From positions 1-40,984 of the forward strand of contig CAMASK010000020.1 of assembly GCA_945860895.1 (NCBI GenBank): 40,984 bases of DNA, written 5' to 3'. The notes below the pieces were generated by a model. The model had not been told where the DNA came from and made no database searches. It worked only from the letters and a program-made list of their open reading frames with translations. Positions within the stretch are counted from its first letter, which is position 1. Every line of letters begins with the position of its first letter. The translations under genes were made by a program, and so were the position numbers. Origin of the DNA: Bacteriovorax stolpii (GTDB taxonomy: Bacteria; Bdellovibrionota; Bacteriovoracia; Bacteriovoracales; Bacteriovoracaceae). This document shows, one piece after another, positions 17,113 through 25,426 of this stretch.

Positions 17113-18390
17113 TTAATTAGATCCTAAAGGTGGTTTCACAATAATGGTTCTGTTTCTAATCGTGTTTTGCTGAACAAATTCTGTCAATGGCGCTGTACCA
17201 GATGGAATCGGTGATGAAGGCAATATTGAGGGTGGTGTCATAGTGGTTATGGAGGTTGTCGGCACTCCATGTCCTGAGACATTGGCAGGTGCTAAAGGCT
17301 TTATCGCTACTGGCTCAGTGACAATTACTAATGGCTTTCCATTTGGACCAATAACCGAAGTTATGATTTTACCATCATTTGTTATTTCACCACCACCGGC
17401 GGGGACAAATGATCCATCTTCAGCAATTGAGCCAACCGAAGGACTCAACCCGTAAGAGTTTGTGTTGGCATCTAGAGCACTGTCGGCACCGGGAGCGATG
17501 ATTTTTCCTGATTCAAAATGCACAATGGATCCATTTGCAGGTTTGAAAATGTCTCCCTCCTTAAAGCCTTCAGCATCTTGGGAGGATGAAGAATCATGAG
17601 AAGAAAGATTGATCCCTGCCACCTGGCTAATTTCGTTTTTTAAAATGGAAGAATCATTACTCACTACCTTTCCTGATAGGCCCGCAGGTACCACAGATTT
17701 GGTTTCCTCATCAGCTTCAGAGCTACTAGGAGCTCTTCTATCAAAAGTGTCATTTTTCTCCAAGGCTTCTCTTTGTTTAATATTAAGAATCGATGGAACT
17801 GTTGGAGCTGTTGAATTCTTTTCAACGACTGAGAATTCACCCGGAGAAATTCTTACTCCACGGTCCACAATTTCTTCTAAATGCTCACTGCTATTAGTGA
17901 AGCGATTGTCTAATTTATTGAAAAGGATTTCACCTTCAAATAGAACAGTTGCTGTATTTACTCCATTGGTGTAGATCATAAAGTGTGTTCCGCGAATACC
18001 CAAAACGGCATTGGGAGTCTTGATAAAGAGCTTTGACTTATTAGAGTTGCCCATTTGTAAGTAATCTTTAGTGACTTGCGAACGAATCTTTCCTTTAACA
18101 AGATCAATCACACCCGGATCATTTTGTGAGAATTTTTCAATTTTCACTTCCGAATTTGGACCTATGTTCATTTGAGATTTGTCGATAAATATTAATTTTA
18201 CAAAACTTTTCTCAGCAGTTTTTACTACTGATCCGGCCTCAATCCAGTCTTCAATTTTTAATTTAACTGTTCTCCCAATGGTCATGACTTCCACTTCTCC
18301 ACGGAGCATTTTAACGACAGCCACATTTTTTGCCTGAGCAAAAGCCAAGGAAGTAGTAAGCAAAATAAAAATGAAGAATAGGCATTTCAT
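17113..18390 (-). CDS. Exported FecR-domain protein
   Basis: 425 residues, signal peptide (MKCLFFIFILLTTSLAFA). The FecR domain covers about 22-165: VVKMLRGEVEV, IEAGSVVKTAEKSFVKLIF, VDLVKGKIRSQ-like strands and NAVLGIRGTHFMIYTNG. The remainder is a low-complexity serine/proline-rich tail (for example PPSILPSSPIPSGTAPL). Classic FecR proteins span the inner membrane and control a FecI sigma factor; here there is a cleavable leader, no TM segment and no sigma factor, so this is a free-standing periplasmic or surface FecR. It is co-transcribed with the TPR-barrel protein and divergent from the 887-residue lipoprotein. Confidence 0.8.
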   Translation of the reverse strand: MKCLFFIFILLTTSLAFAQAKNVAVVKMLRGEVEVMTIGRTVKLKIEDWIEAGSVVKTAEKSFVKLIFIDKSQMNIGPNSEVKIEKFSQNDPGVIDLVKGKIRSQVTKDYLQMGNSNKSKLFIKTPNAVLGIRGTHFMIYTNGVNTATVLFEGEILFNKLDNRFTNSSEHLEEIVDRGVRISPGEFSVVEKNSTAPTVPSILNIKQREALEKNDTFDRRAPSSSEADEETKSVVPAGLSGKVVSNDSSILKNEISQVAGINLSSHDSSSSQDAEGFKEGDIFKPANGSIVHFESGKIIAPGADSALDANTNSYGLSPSVGSIAEDGSFVPAGGGEITNDGKIITSVIGPNGKPLVIVTEPVAIKPLAPANVSGHGVPTTSITTMTPPSILPSSPIPSGTAPLTEFVQQNTIRNRTIIVKPPLGSN

Positions 18391-18424
18391 AATCGGGACC
18401 TTAGGTTATGAGAAACTCCTGTCA

Positions 18425-18452
18425 ATTATACCTCTGTCCAAAAAGGCGCCAA
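18425..18452 (-). promoter_or_regulatory. Promoter of the FecR/TPR-barrel operon
   Basis: Minus strand TTGGCG (18452-18447), 16-bp spacer, perfect TATAAT (18430-18425). Transcription would start near 18418, about 28 bases before the ATG at 18390. Confidence 0.55.
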
Positions 18453-18624
18453 AATGCTTATGCAACAGCAAGAATTTCCATAGTTAAAGATCTGACGATA
18501 TTGATTGAAATGAATCATCCATGCCTATGAATTTATGAGGGTTTGCCACTTTTTTGATGCAATAAAAAATTGATATAAACAAAAAGAAGATTAATGAACT
18601 AGCAGCCAAAATACTCTTTCGTTT

Positions 18625-18630
18625 TATAAT
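18625..18630 (+). promoter_or_regulatory. -10 box upstream of the large lipoprotein gene
   Basis: Perfect TATAAT about 110 bp before the GTG at 18741. No convincing -35 is visible at 16-18 bp. The 350-bp space between the divergent genes otherwise holds the FecR promoter and the short leader ORF. Confidence 0.4.
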
Positions 18631-18708
18631 ATCCAATCAATATTGTCAGATACTTATTCGTCATTTCTTTGATCGATTCAACCGAAACAGGAATTTGAGG
18701 GAAGTAAA

Positions 18709-18744
18709 ATGATGAAGAGACCTATTAAGGAGATTTATTCGTGA
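18709..18744 (+). CDS. Possible 11-codon leader peptide
   Basis: ATG at 18709 preceded by GAGGGAAG, reading MMKRPIKEIYS and ending in TGA at 18742-18744. That stop overlaps the GTG start of the lipoprotein gene (GTGA). The ribosome site of the downstream gene (AAGGAG, 18727-18732) lies inside this leader. The layout suggests coupling: ribosomes finishing the leader could restart at GTG. It may also be chance; there is no homology evidence. Confidence 0.35.
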   Translation: MMKRPIKEIYS

Positions 18745-21404
18745 ACGTGCGATTCTTCCAGTTTTTAATAATTTTGACATTTATGACACTGATGGGATGT
18801 GGAAATAAGCAGAATTCAGTGAGCCTAGAAGTCAGCAATGGATTCATAGTCTCTGCTGCTGGCTTTACAGGAGGCCTGGTTGTTTCAGGTAAAAATCCAG
18901 CTGGAGAACGATTTGTTAAAACTGTATTTGGTGGAACAACTCTGAAAGCCGCTTTGCCGGATGGTACCTGGGAATTGAATGTCGTTGGCTGGGACGGGGT
19001 CTTACCAACAGAGTATCAGCCTCCTTTTTCAGGAACTCCGTACTGTGGTAAAAGCATCATCAACTTATCTTCGAGCGACATTACGGCAACAGTTCCAGTT
19101 AATAATGCTAACTGCCAGACCAGTGATTTTAGTGGCAATGCTTATATTGCCAATTCAATCATTAATCCTTTAAAGATTGTTACTTGTGGCTCTTTCTATG
19201 AGCATTCACCAAACGGTATCACGAAACTAACACCCCTGAATCAAGCCACTATTCCAAGTATATTTTGTGAAAATCTTGATCACCCATTGGACCTTAGAAG
19301 TCGTTCAAAAAGTATTAAGCTCGTTGGGCTTAATAAAAATATTAGAGCGGATTTCCAACCACTGCTTGGGATGAATCCACATTGTGTCACAGGCGCTAAT
19401 GGCATTTTTAACATCTATCAGGAGATACCTGTTAAAGGTCTGCCAATTCAAATTAGATTTTACAAAGACAATGCTTGCAGTGAATCGGACGTTATTAGTT
19501 CAATCACTTTTCCAGATGGCCTGGAGGCTGGCCTTCCTCAAAAATTCGATTCTTTATTTGCCTTTAAAGACTCTGATTCCCCTCCTCTGGTAGCGAGTAA
19601 TCGTTTAATCATTTCTGATAATCAATTTAATAAAGGTTGGTCAGCTCTTTATGAGTTAATGCCGGATGTTCGTTGCTCAACTGGTTTTTGTGGTGAACTT
19701 TCCCCTTCCGCCATCTTTGATTACTTCGCTGAAATAGATTACAGAAATGTCCCTAATGATGAGCCTTTAAAAATTGAAATTCCATCTTCTAGTAATATCT
19801 GTGGAGCCCTTAACTTTTCCCCAACTAGTAAAATTGATAACACAAATGATATCTGTAGTTTTGATCCAATTAATAAAAAAATTAAATTAGAGCTATTTCC
19901 CAAGGTGGATAGTATTGATTGCGGGACCATGATATCTGATATTTGTCGATCACCAGAGAGTACTTTTGATTTCACAATTGGAGGGGTCAGTAGGAATATT
20001 TATTTCCAAGGCCAGAAAGATTACTCAGGTTTTTGGCCTGTTCAATTTTCTTATTTCTTCCAGCCGGTGCCTCTGGTCACTATAGCAAATTCGTGCAATT
20101 CTTTGGGTGTGTTAACTGATATGTATAGTGGGCTTCAACCTGATTCAGATTGCCAAATGTTAGGTGAGATCAAGACTCCAACACCATTGGTAAAAAGTTC
20201 CTATGACAATATCAAAAAAACTTACAGAGTAGAATCGGATCCTAACTCGGCATATGGTTCAATTAGTTTTTATACATCTCCTTATAATACAAAACTTGCG
20301 ATGCTGCCCCCGACACCACAGCAACAAAAAGAAGTGATAAGAATCATTTCTGATTCAATTGGATCAAGCGAGACGAAGGAAACTTTTAAATATTTTGGAT
20401 ATGAAACTCATATTCAAGACGATGATCCCAATGCAAGAAAGTATGGAACACTAAGACACATTAGAGAAATATTTTCTCCCAAGGGACCAAGTATGCTTTT
20501 TGATCATACTTTATCATGTGCCAATTTAGTAGGCTCCAACTCCTTGACCTTGGCTCGAGAAAAAAAAGGCCAATTAGTAACTTATGAAGTCATAGTAGAG
20601 AATATTACCCACACTCATCCAACTTGGTCGTCAGATACATTATTAAATCGTCCTTTAAGTATATGTGTTGCTGACAAGCCTTATGCCTCTTCAAACAATT
20701 GCGAAAGCTCAAATTCTGGAAAGTTTGAGAAAAAAATGATTATTAAGAAAAATGGCACCCCAGAGACAATTGTCCTTTTTGATTGTTCCCAAAAAGCAGG
20801 ACGATATGAAAGCCTTGAAAATGAAAAAAATGCTGGCAAATACAGAAGAGACAAAGAAATCACATTCTGGAATACGCAAGACAATTTAAATAAACGTTTT
20901 GAACAATATTTAATTTCGATGGAAGCAACAACCAGCTCCTTTGGCGCTTCAACTGTTTCTAGGCGCTATAGCTTTCAAAAAGTCCATAAAGTGGCCGATA
21001 ACGAAATACATGGCCGAGTGATGGAATACAGTTCCAACCAAAATTCTCTTGATACTGTCACTTATCAAAATTTAAGTAATTTAAGATTTAAACTTGTAGG
21101 TTCTTCAGGTTTTAAATTGAGTTATGGTCACTATGACTTTCACGAGGATATGACTAAAGACTTCTTTTCTATATCTTCACAGTATCAGACCATTATGACC
21201 GATAAAATTACAGATACTCATTTTTGCTCAAGTTACAATTTTCCCATTGCTACATTTAACACCAACTGTAACTTATCAACTTACTACTTTGATGAGGGAG
21301 AAGCGCCCATATTGGGTCCTCCTCAAATGAATTACCAAGTCGTTAAGCCAGTGACTTTAACTAACACTATTGCACCTGGCTATAAACCCCTAACGGGTTG
21401 GTAA
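18741..21404 (+). CDS. Large outer-membrane-type lipoprotein, unknown, 887 aa
   Basis: I do not recognise this protein. GTG start with AAGGAG eight bases upstream. Signal peptide with lipobox LMGC (Cys20). Residues 30-130 look like a beta domain of the carboxypeptidase-regulatory/SdrD type (GGTTLKAALPDGTWELNVVG). The protein is rich in serine, asparagine and many spaced cysteines (for example CSTGFCG, ICRSPES, CNSLG), so disulfides and extracellular exposure are plausible. No catalytic motif is seen. The gene is divergent from the FecR and TPR-barrel operon, so it is a reasonable candidate client of that barrel; this is inference. Confidence 0.8.
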   Translation: MNVRFFQFLIILTFMTLMGCGNKQNSVSLEVSNGFIVSAAGFTGGLVVSGKNPAGERFVKTVFGGTTLKAALPDGTWELNVVGWDGVLPTEYQPPFSGTPYCGKSIINLSSSDITATVPVNNANCQTSDFSGNAYIANSIINPLKIVTCGSFYEHSPNGITKLTPLNQATIPSIFCENLDHPLDLRSRSKSIKLVGLNKNIRADFQPLLGMNPHCVTGANGIFNIYQEIPVKGLPIQIRFYKDNACSESDVISSITFPDGLEAGLPQKFDSLFAFKDSDSPPLVASNRLIISDNQFNKGWSALYELMPDVRCSTGFCGELSPSAIFDYFAEIDYRNVPNDEPLKIEIPSSSNICGALNFSPTSKIDNTNDICSFDPINKKIKLELFPKVDSIDCGTMISDICRSPESTFDFTIGGVSRNIYFQGQKDYSGFWPVQFSYFFQPVPLVTIANSCNSLGVLTDMYSGLQPDSDCQMLGEIKTPTPLVKSSYDNIKKTYRVESDPNSAYGSISFYTSPYNTKLAMLPPTPQQQKEVIRIISDSIGSSETKETFKYFGYETHIQDDDPNARKYGTLRHIREIFSPKGPSMLFDHTLSCANLVGSNSLTLAREKKGQLVTYEVIVENITHTHPTWSSDTLLNRPLSICVADKPYASSNNCESSNSGKFEKKMIIKKNGTPETIVLFDCSQKAGRYESLENEKNAGKYRRDKEITFWNTQDNLNKRFEQYLISMEATTSSFGASTVSRRYSFQKVHKVADNEIHGRVMEYSSNQNSLDTVTYQNLSNLRFKLVGSSGFKLSYGHYDFHEDMTKDFFSISSQYQTIMTDKITDTHFCSSYNFPIATFNTNCNLSTYYFDEGEAPILGPPQMNYQVVKPVTLTNTIAPGYKPLTGW

Positions 21405-21461
21405 CTCATGTTAAATATTATTAACGCATAATCTCCTTTGCAAATGCAGCTAGTCGAGATT

Positions 21462-21490
21462 AAAACTCCTCTCATCTTGAGAGGAGTTTT
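21462..21490 (+). terminator. Perfect hairpin: terminator and ribosome-site lock
   Basis: AAAACTCCTCTC (21462-21473), loop ATCTT, GAGAGGAGTTTT (21479-21490): 12 bp without mismatch, ending in four T. It can terminate the lipoprotein transcript. The 3' arm GAGAGGAG is also the only ribosome site for the next gene, whose ATG begins at 21491. A message entering from upstream would keep that site paired. Confidence 0.75.
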
Positions 21491-22564
21491 ATGTTCATTA
21501 GATTGATTTTATTGTCATGGTTATCTATTTCATTTGCTCAGTCCAATGAAAAAGGAATTTTTGATGCTTGGAAAGGATTCTCTGATCCAGAAATCATGGC
21601 CTCGGGTTTTAAGCACAAGATGAGTGAGCTTCCTCTGCAAGGTAGTATTCCGGACGGCACTAAAGGTTGGTCAGGGGGTTATTGGGCATCTCAAAAAGGT
21701 GGAATTAATATTCGTTGGAATTCGCCTACTCAAGAAGGATTTAAATATACCTCTCCTTCGAAAGCTCAAGTTTTTAGGATGAGTATCAATGAGCTTGCGA
21801 GTCTTGCTCCAACTGAGAAGTATGATTTATTCACAGGTAGCTATGATTATCCTATGAAAAAATTAGCGGCGACTGCTGCTGATAAAAATGCTCCAGACTG
21901 GGCAGGAATTTGTCATGGCTGGTCTGCGGCCTCATTAAATCATAATGAACCAACTCCAAAAATTTTGACAAACTTAGATGGCATAAGAATTCCATTTGGC
22001 TCTTCAGACATTAAAGCTCTCTTGAGTTATTACTATGCTTATCATCACGAAACAGATACGACTCATCAAGTTGGACTACGATGCTTCTTTGGTTCGTGGA
22101 TGGGTGGTTCAAAAGCATGTGATGAAGATTTAAATGCAGGTGCATTTCACATTGTCCTTACAAACATGCTTGGCATACGTAAAGAAGGCTTGGTGGCAGA
22201 TGTAGATCGCTTTAAACAAGTTTGGAATCAGCCAGTGGTAGGTTTTAAAACAAAAATCCTGGCCGATAATCTAAAACCTGCAAAAGGAGCTGCTGAGAAC
22301 TCTGTGAAAGGAATAAAAGTTCAGACAGAATTTTTCTATGCAGACGAATCGGAAAATTCAACCTGGGAAGTGGCTTACGGGACGCCAGAACAGCAAATTT
22401 CCAAAAAAGATTATATCTACACTTTGGAGATCGATGCTCGAGGACAAATTGTAGGAGGCTCATGGGAGTCTGAAGTAAGACCTGACTTTCTTTGGAACAA
22501 AGAGAAAGCTTCGACTTTTGAAGGTATCCTTTATCGTTTACCGGAATTACTTAATGATTTATAA
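21491..22564 (+). CDS. Exported transglutaminase, elicitor (GP42) type
   Basis: 357 residues with a short signal peptide (MFIRLILLSWLSISFAQ). It matches the transglutaminase-elicitor family known from Phytophthora and some bacteria: DWAGICHGWSAASLNH (C141 as nucleophile), IPFGSSDIKALLSYYYAYH, AGAFHIVLTNMLG (H220), VADVDRFKQVWNQPVVGF and GGSWESEVRPDFLW (D332). A Cys-His-Asp set is therefore complete. The family cross-links glutamine and lysine side chains; the substrate here is unknown. It has its own start directly behind a hairpin that holds its ribosome site. The oomycete resemblance raises transfer as a possibility, but base use is like the neighbours. Confidence 0.65.
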   Translation: MFIRLILLSWLSISFAQSNEKGIFDAWKGFSDPEIMASGFKHKMSELPLQGSIPDGTKGWSGGYWASQKGGINIRWNSPTQEGFKYTSPSKAQVFRMSINELASLAPTEKYDLFTGSYDYPMKKLAATAADKNAPDWAGICHGWSAASLNHNEPTPKILTNLDGIRIPFGSSDIKALLSYYYAYHHETDTTHQVGLRCFFGSWMGGSKACDEDLNAGAFHIVLTNMLGIRKEGLVADVDRFKQVWNQPVVGFKTKILADNLKPAKGAAENSVKGIKVQTEFFYADESENSTWEVAYGTPEQQISKKDYIYTLEIDARGQIVGGSWESEVRPDFLWNKEKASTFEGILYRLPELLNDL

Positions 22565-22936
22565 GCAAAAACCCGCTAGCTGAAGAATCTTAACAAATTT
22601 CTGTGCTGATTTTTTTCCGTTAAGACTCCAGGTTAACCAACGATCATTACCACGAATGAATGTTAGTTGGTTGGCCGTGGAATGTTTTTCAAATTTTAAT
22701 ATACATTTTTTCTTTTGAATTTTTTCTTCGCAAATCCCCATATCCTGAAGATTCATCATCTCTTCATTTAAAGTAGATACCGACATTTCTTTTAATTGCA
22801 TTTTTGAGTGCACTACGTTTCCAGTGGCAAATTCAACTATTCTTACTCCCATGGTTTGACCAGGGCGAATATCACAATCACTTTGCGCCAGCGCGGCCTG
22901 TGAGATGAGTAAGATAAATAATAAAATAATCTTCAT
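22559..22936 (-). CDS. Small exported protein, unknown
   Basis: 125 residues, not recognised. Signal peptide MKIILLFILLISQAALA. The mature part begins with QSDCDIRPGQ and has further cysteines (GICEEK, KKCILK, GFCL), an even number suited to disulfides. Likely a small periplasmic beta protein. It is convergent with the transglutaminase gene and overlaps its end by 6 bp. Confidence 0.65.
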   Translation of the reverse strand: MKIILLFILLISQAALAQSDCDIRPGQTMGVRIVEFATGNVVHSKMQLKEMSVSTLNEEMMNLQDMGICEEKIQKKKCILKFEKHSTANQLTFIRGNDRWLTWSLNGKKSAQKFVKILQLAGFCL

Positions 22937-23077
22937 ATTGACCCTTCAATTTTCTAGAGACAAGTGCATTTAATCAGATTTTAAGAATCAAGGGTGGAAA
23001 ACGAAGAAAGATTGTAAAACTGCAAGGAAGTGTCTAAAGATTAGTCACTCCCCCCGAAAATTAATATATTCGGATAC

Positions 23078-23713
23078 TTAGGCTTTTTGAGAGACTTTGC
23101 TTTTAAACCAAGGAACAAGCATAGGGAGCATCGAGATGAAAATCACGCCAAAAATAACAATGTGAAAATTTCGTTTTACCATTGGGAGATTTCCAAAAAA
23201 GTAGCCTGCTAAAATAAATGAGAAAACCCAAGCGACAGCACCAATGATGTTGTAACTAATGAAACGTTTGTAATTCATGGAACCAATTCCGGCGACAAAG
23301 GGAGCGAAGGTTCGGGCTATGGGTGCAAATCGGGCAGCCACTACAGTAAAAGAGCCCCAATTATTATAAAAAGCTTGAGTCTGAATTAAATATTCACGCT
23401 TAAAAAAACGGCTGTCGTTATCAAAAACTTTGGGCCCGAGATATTTTCCAATGTGATAATTTACGGTATCTCCCAGGATACCTGCAATAGTCAGAGACCC
23501 AAGAAGAAGCCATATGTCTAATCCATTATCTAATGCCGCCAAGGCACCCAGAGCAAACAATAAAGAATCCCCTGGAAGAAAAGGTGTCACCACTAAACCG
23601 GTTTCACAGAAAATAACTAAAAACATGATGACGTAAAACCATGGACCAAAATAAGTAATCCACTCCAAAAGATGAGCATCTAAATGAAGAATGATATCGA
23701 TAAAGTTAGTCAT
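23078..23713 (-). CDS. DedA-family membrane protein
   Basis: 211 residues from ATG 23713. The family stretch FCETGLVVTPFLPGDSLLF is almost identical to E. coli DedA, followed by GDTVNYHIGKYLG, the ARFAPIARTFAPFVAGIG block with its essential arginines, and GAVAWVFSFILAGYFFG. DedA proteins are lipid scramblases or undecaprenyl-phosphate and phosphatidylethanolamine carriers that need proton motive force. The frame is open to TTG 23788, which would add 25 residues; ATG 23713 with GGA six bases upstream gives the same N-terminus as E. coli DedA, so I prefer it. Confidence 0.9.
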   Translation of the reverse strand: MTNFIDIILHLDAHLLEWITYFGPWFYVIMFLVIFCETGLVVTPFLPGDSLLFALGALAALDNGLDIWLLLGSLTIAGILGDTVNYHIGKYLGPKVFDNDSRFFKREYLIQTQAFYNNWGSFTVVAARFAPIARTFAPFVAGIGSMNYKRFISYNIIGAVAWVFSFILAGYFFGNLPMVKRNFHIVIFGVIFISMLPMLVPWFKSKVSQKA

Positions 23714-23857
23714 TACAATTCCAATGGTTAAAATAATCACAATGGGAAGGAAGTCTAAAATTCTTACCCTATATTTAGAAAATATCAAGCTCTATAGGGC
23801 CCTGTATTTCAGTTACTTACAGATATATTAGATAATAAGTTGGGTTTTTGGCGAATT

Positions 23858-23863
23858 TATAAT
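23858..23863 (+). promoter_or_regulatory. -10 box of the 23889 gene
   Basis: Perfect TATAAT; transcription start expected near 23870, leaving a short leader with AAGGAA before the ATG at 23889. The -35 is weak. Confidence 0.4.
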
Positions 23864-23888
23864 ACAAGGAGCCATCAAGGAAATATAT

Positions 23889-24149
23889 ATGACAGTTTCA
23901 ACTACTCCTGCCCAACCCGCTAATTCCTTCAGAATCGCTCTGAATTTGGAATTTTCTGAGTCTCGCATGGACAATGTGCTTTTGAACGCTCTTCGTGAAC
24001 AGGATGAAAACGACAAGCTTAAGGCCATGAGTCGCACTCTTTTAAAAGATCTTTTCACTAATAAAAAGATTTTAATTAAAGGACAAAGAGCAAAATCTTC
24101 GTCTGCTCTGGCCAAGGGAATAACCTACGTTGATATTTTGGGTTACTAG
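23889..24149 (+). CDS. Small cytosolic hypothetical protein
   Basis: 86 residues, not recognised. No signal peptide. The N-terminus is disordered-looking (MTVSTTPAQPAN), followed by a helical charged core (NVLLNALREQDENDKLKAMS) and a basic stretch (KKILIKGQRAKS). It has a good AAGGAA ribosome site and a clear -10 box, so it is likely expressed. It ends back to back with the VF530 gene with no space. Confidence 0.6.
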   Translation: MTVSTTPAQPANSFRIALNLEFSESRMDNVLLNALREQDENDKLKAMSRTLLKDLFTNKKILIKGQRAKSSSALAKGITYVDILGY

Positions 24150-24368
24150 TTATTTTTGAATAGAGAGGTAAAGGTCTTCGACTTTTGCCCTGGCCCAGGG
24201 AGTTTTTCTTAAGAAGGCCAGGCTTGATTTAATGCTCGGATCATAATTGAAACAACGTATTTGAATAATTGCGCCCAAGTCTTCCCATCCAAAATGCATA
24301 ACGAGTTCCTCCAGAATTTTTTCCAGAGTTTTTCCATGTAAAGGATCTTTCGAAACAGGCTTATTCAT
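24150..24368 (-). CDS. VF530/DUF2132 DNA-binding-type protein
   Basis: 72 residues, full length. The family pattern is complete: [60 protein letters not shown]. The structure of the Vibrio member suggested DNA binding; its physiological role is unknown. Upstream of its start there is about 90 bp shared with the divergent NADAR gene. Confidence 0.9.
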   Translation of the reverse strand: MNKPVSKDPLHGKTLEKILEELVMHFGWEDLGAIIQIRCFNYDPSIKSSLAFLRKTPWARAKVEDLYLSIQK

Positions 24369-24459
24369 AGGAGCTAATCTATTACAGTCCTCACTTTAAG
24401 TCCATTAGATGAGTTTGCATCTGGTTTACCGATACTAAAAAAAATAGTACAAAAACTGA

Positions 24460-25101
24460 ATGAAATACCTTTTCTTATTTTTGTTAATCCTCAATTCTCT
24501 GGCCCTTGCTCAACCCTATCCGGCCGAATGGTTTAAGCCGGTAAATCCACAAGGCGCACCTGCTTGGGAAATTCTTCCTCAAGCAGCTGCTCCAGGTGAA
24601 GTGATACTTTCTAAAAGAACTGAATTAGGAATCCTATCAAACTTTGCAGCGACACCATTCGTGTATAAAGAAAAGCTTTATGCCAGTGTTGAGGGATTCT
24701 GGCAGATGATGAAATATCCAGAAGGCTCCTCTGATCCACGATCGGTAAAAATTTATCCATTCACACGTGATGAAGTTTCGGCCATGACTGCCTTTGAAGC
24801 AAAAGAGGCCGGCAGTGTCGCCAGTGCTATCATGAAAGAGTTAGGAATTAACTGGGTGACGTTTGAAGGTATCCAAATGGTCTACTGCACTCTCGAACCT
24901 GGACTTCATTATGAGCTCATTCTGGATGCGATGAGGGCCAAATTGAAACAGAATCCTGAAGTGAAAAGAATTCTCCTTGCTACCGGTGACTTAATCCTTC
25001 GACCTGATCATCATGATGAGGGTTGCAAAGCACAGGAATGGAAATATTATGAATTATGGATGATTTTGAGGGCCGAACTCACTTCTTCTTATTCTTTTTA
25101 A
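24460..25101 (+). CDS. Exported NADAR-domain protein
   Basis: 213 residues. Residues 1-18 form a clear signal peptide (MKYLFLFLLILNSLALAQ). The NADAR domain covers about 50-205: LGILSNFAATPFVYKEKLYA, SVEGFWQMMKYPEG, KELGINWVTFEG, NPEVKRILLATGDLILRPDH and the final YYELWMILR. NADAR proteins are ADP-ribose N-glycosidases or hydrolases, known to remove ADP-ribose from guanine and from NAD-related metabolites, and are normally cytosolic. A leader on this domain is unusual. The 3' end overlaps the convergent cytochrome c gene by 23 bp. Confidence 0.8.
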   Translation: MKYLFLFLLILNSLALAQPYPAEWFKPVNPQGAPAWEILPQAAAPGEVILSKRTELGILSNFAATPFVYKEKLYASVEGFWQMMKYPEGSSDPRSVKIYPFTRDEVSAMTAFEAKEAGSVASAIMKELGINWVTFEGIQMVYCTLEPGLHYELILDAMRAKLKQNPEVKRILLATGDLILRPDHHDEGCKAQEWKYYELWMILRAELTSSYSF

Positions 25102-25426
25102 CGGACTGAACCCAGGCGTAGATATCGGGAATATCTTTTTGAAGCTTAGGAATCTTTCTCATCACTTTCGTCGTTCTCTTAGGCACATATCCAGCTGGCA
25201 ATTTTGCCGGATACAGCCCAGTCATAACTTTAGAAGTCATCACTTCTAAAGGAGCATCAACCATTTCCGGACCAAGACTACCTTTAAGATTGGGATCACG
25301 ATTATGACATTGAATACAATTAGCGAGGTAAAGACGTTTACCCTTCTCCAAGTTAGGCTTAGCGATTATAGAACTTGAAATAAAAAGGGTGCTTAGAAAA
25401 GCACCCTTAATAAGACTTAACTTCAT
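25079..25426 (-). CDS. Cytochrome c, monoheme, paralogue 1
   Basis: 115 residues from ATG 25426. Signal peptide MKLSLIKGAFLSTLFISSS and one heme motif (NCIQCHNRDPN). The rest, LKGSLGPEMVDAPLEVMTSK and the PAGYVPKRTTKVMRK segment, is nearly the same as in the upstream gene, so this is a tandem duplication. The ATG shares a base with the previous stop (TAATG), with GGTGAG upstream. It should shuttle electrons for the urate-oxidase-type membrane protein. A TTG at 25450 is possible but inside the upstream gene. Confidence 0.88.
   Translation of the reverse strand: MKLSLIKGAFLSTLFISSSIIAKPNLEKGKRLYLANCIQCHNRDPNLKGSLGPEMVDAPLEVMTSKVMTGLYPAKLPAGYVPKRTTKVMRKIPKLQKDIPDIYAWVQSVKKNKKK

Noticed and set aside
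18427-18500. Promoter for FecR built from TTGACA next to the TATAAT (AATTGACAGG)
   Set aside because: The TTGACA overlaps and lies downstream of the TATAAT, and no -10 follows at 16-18 bp.
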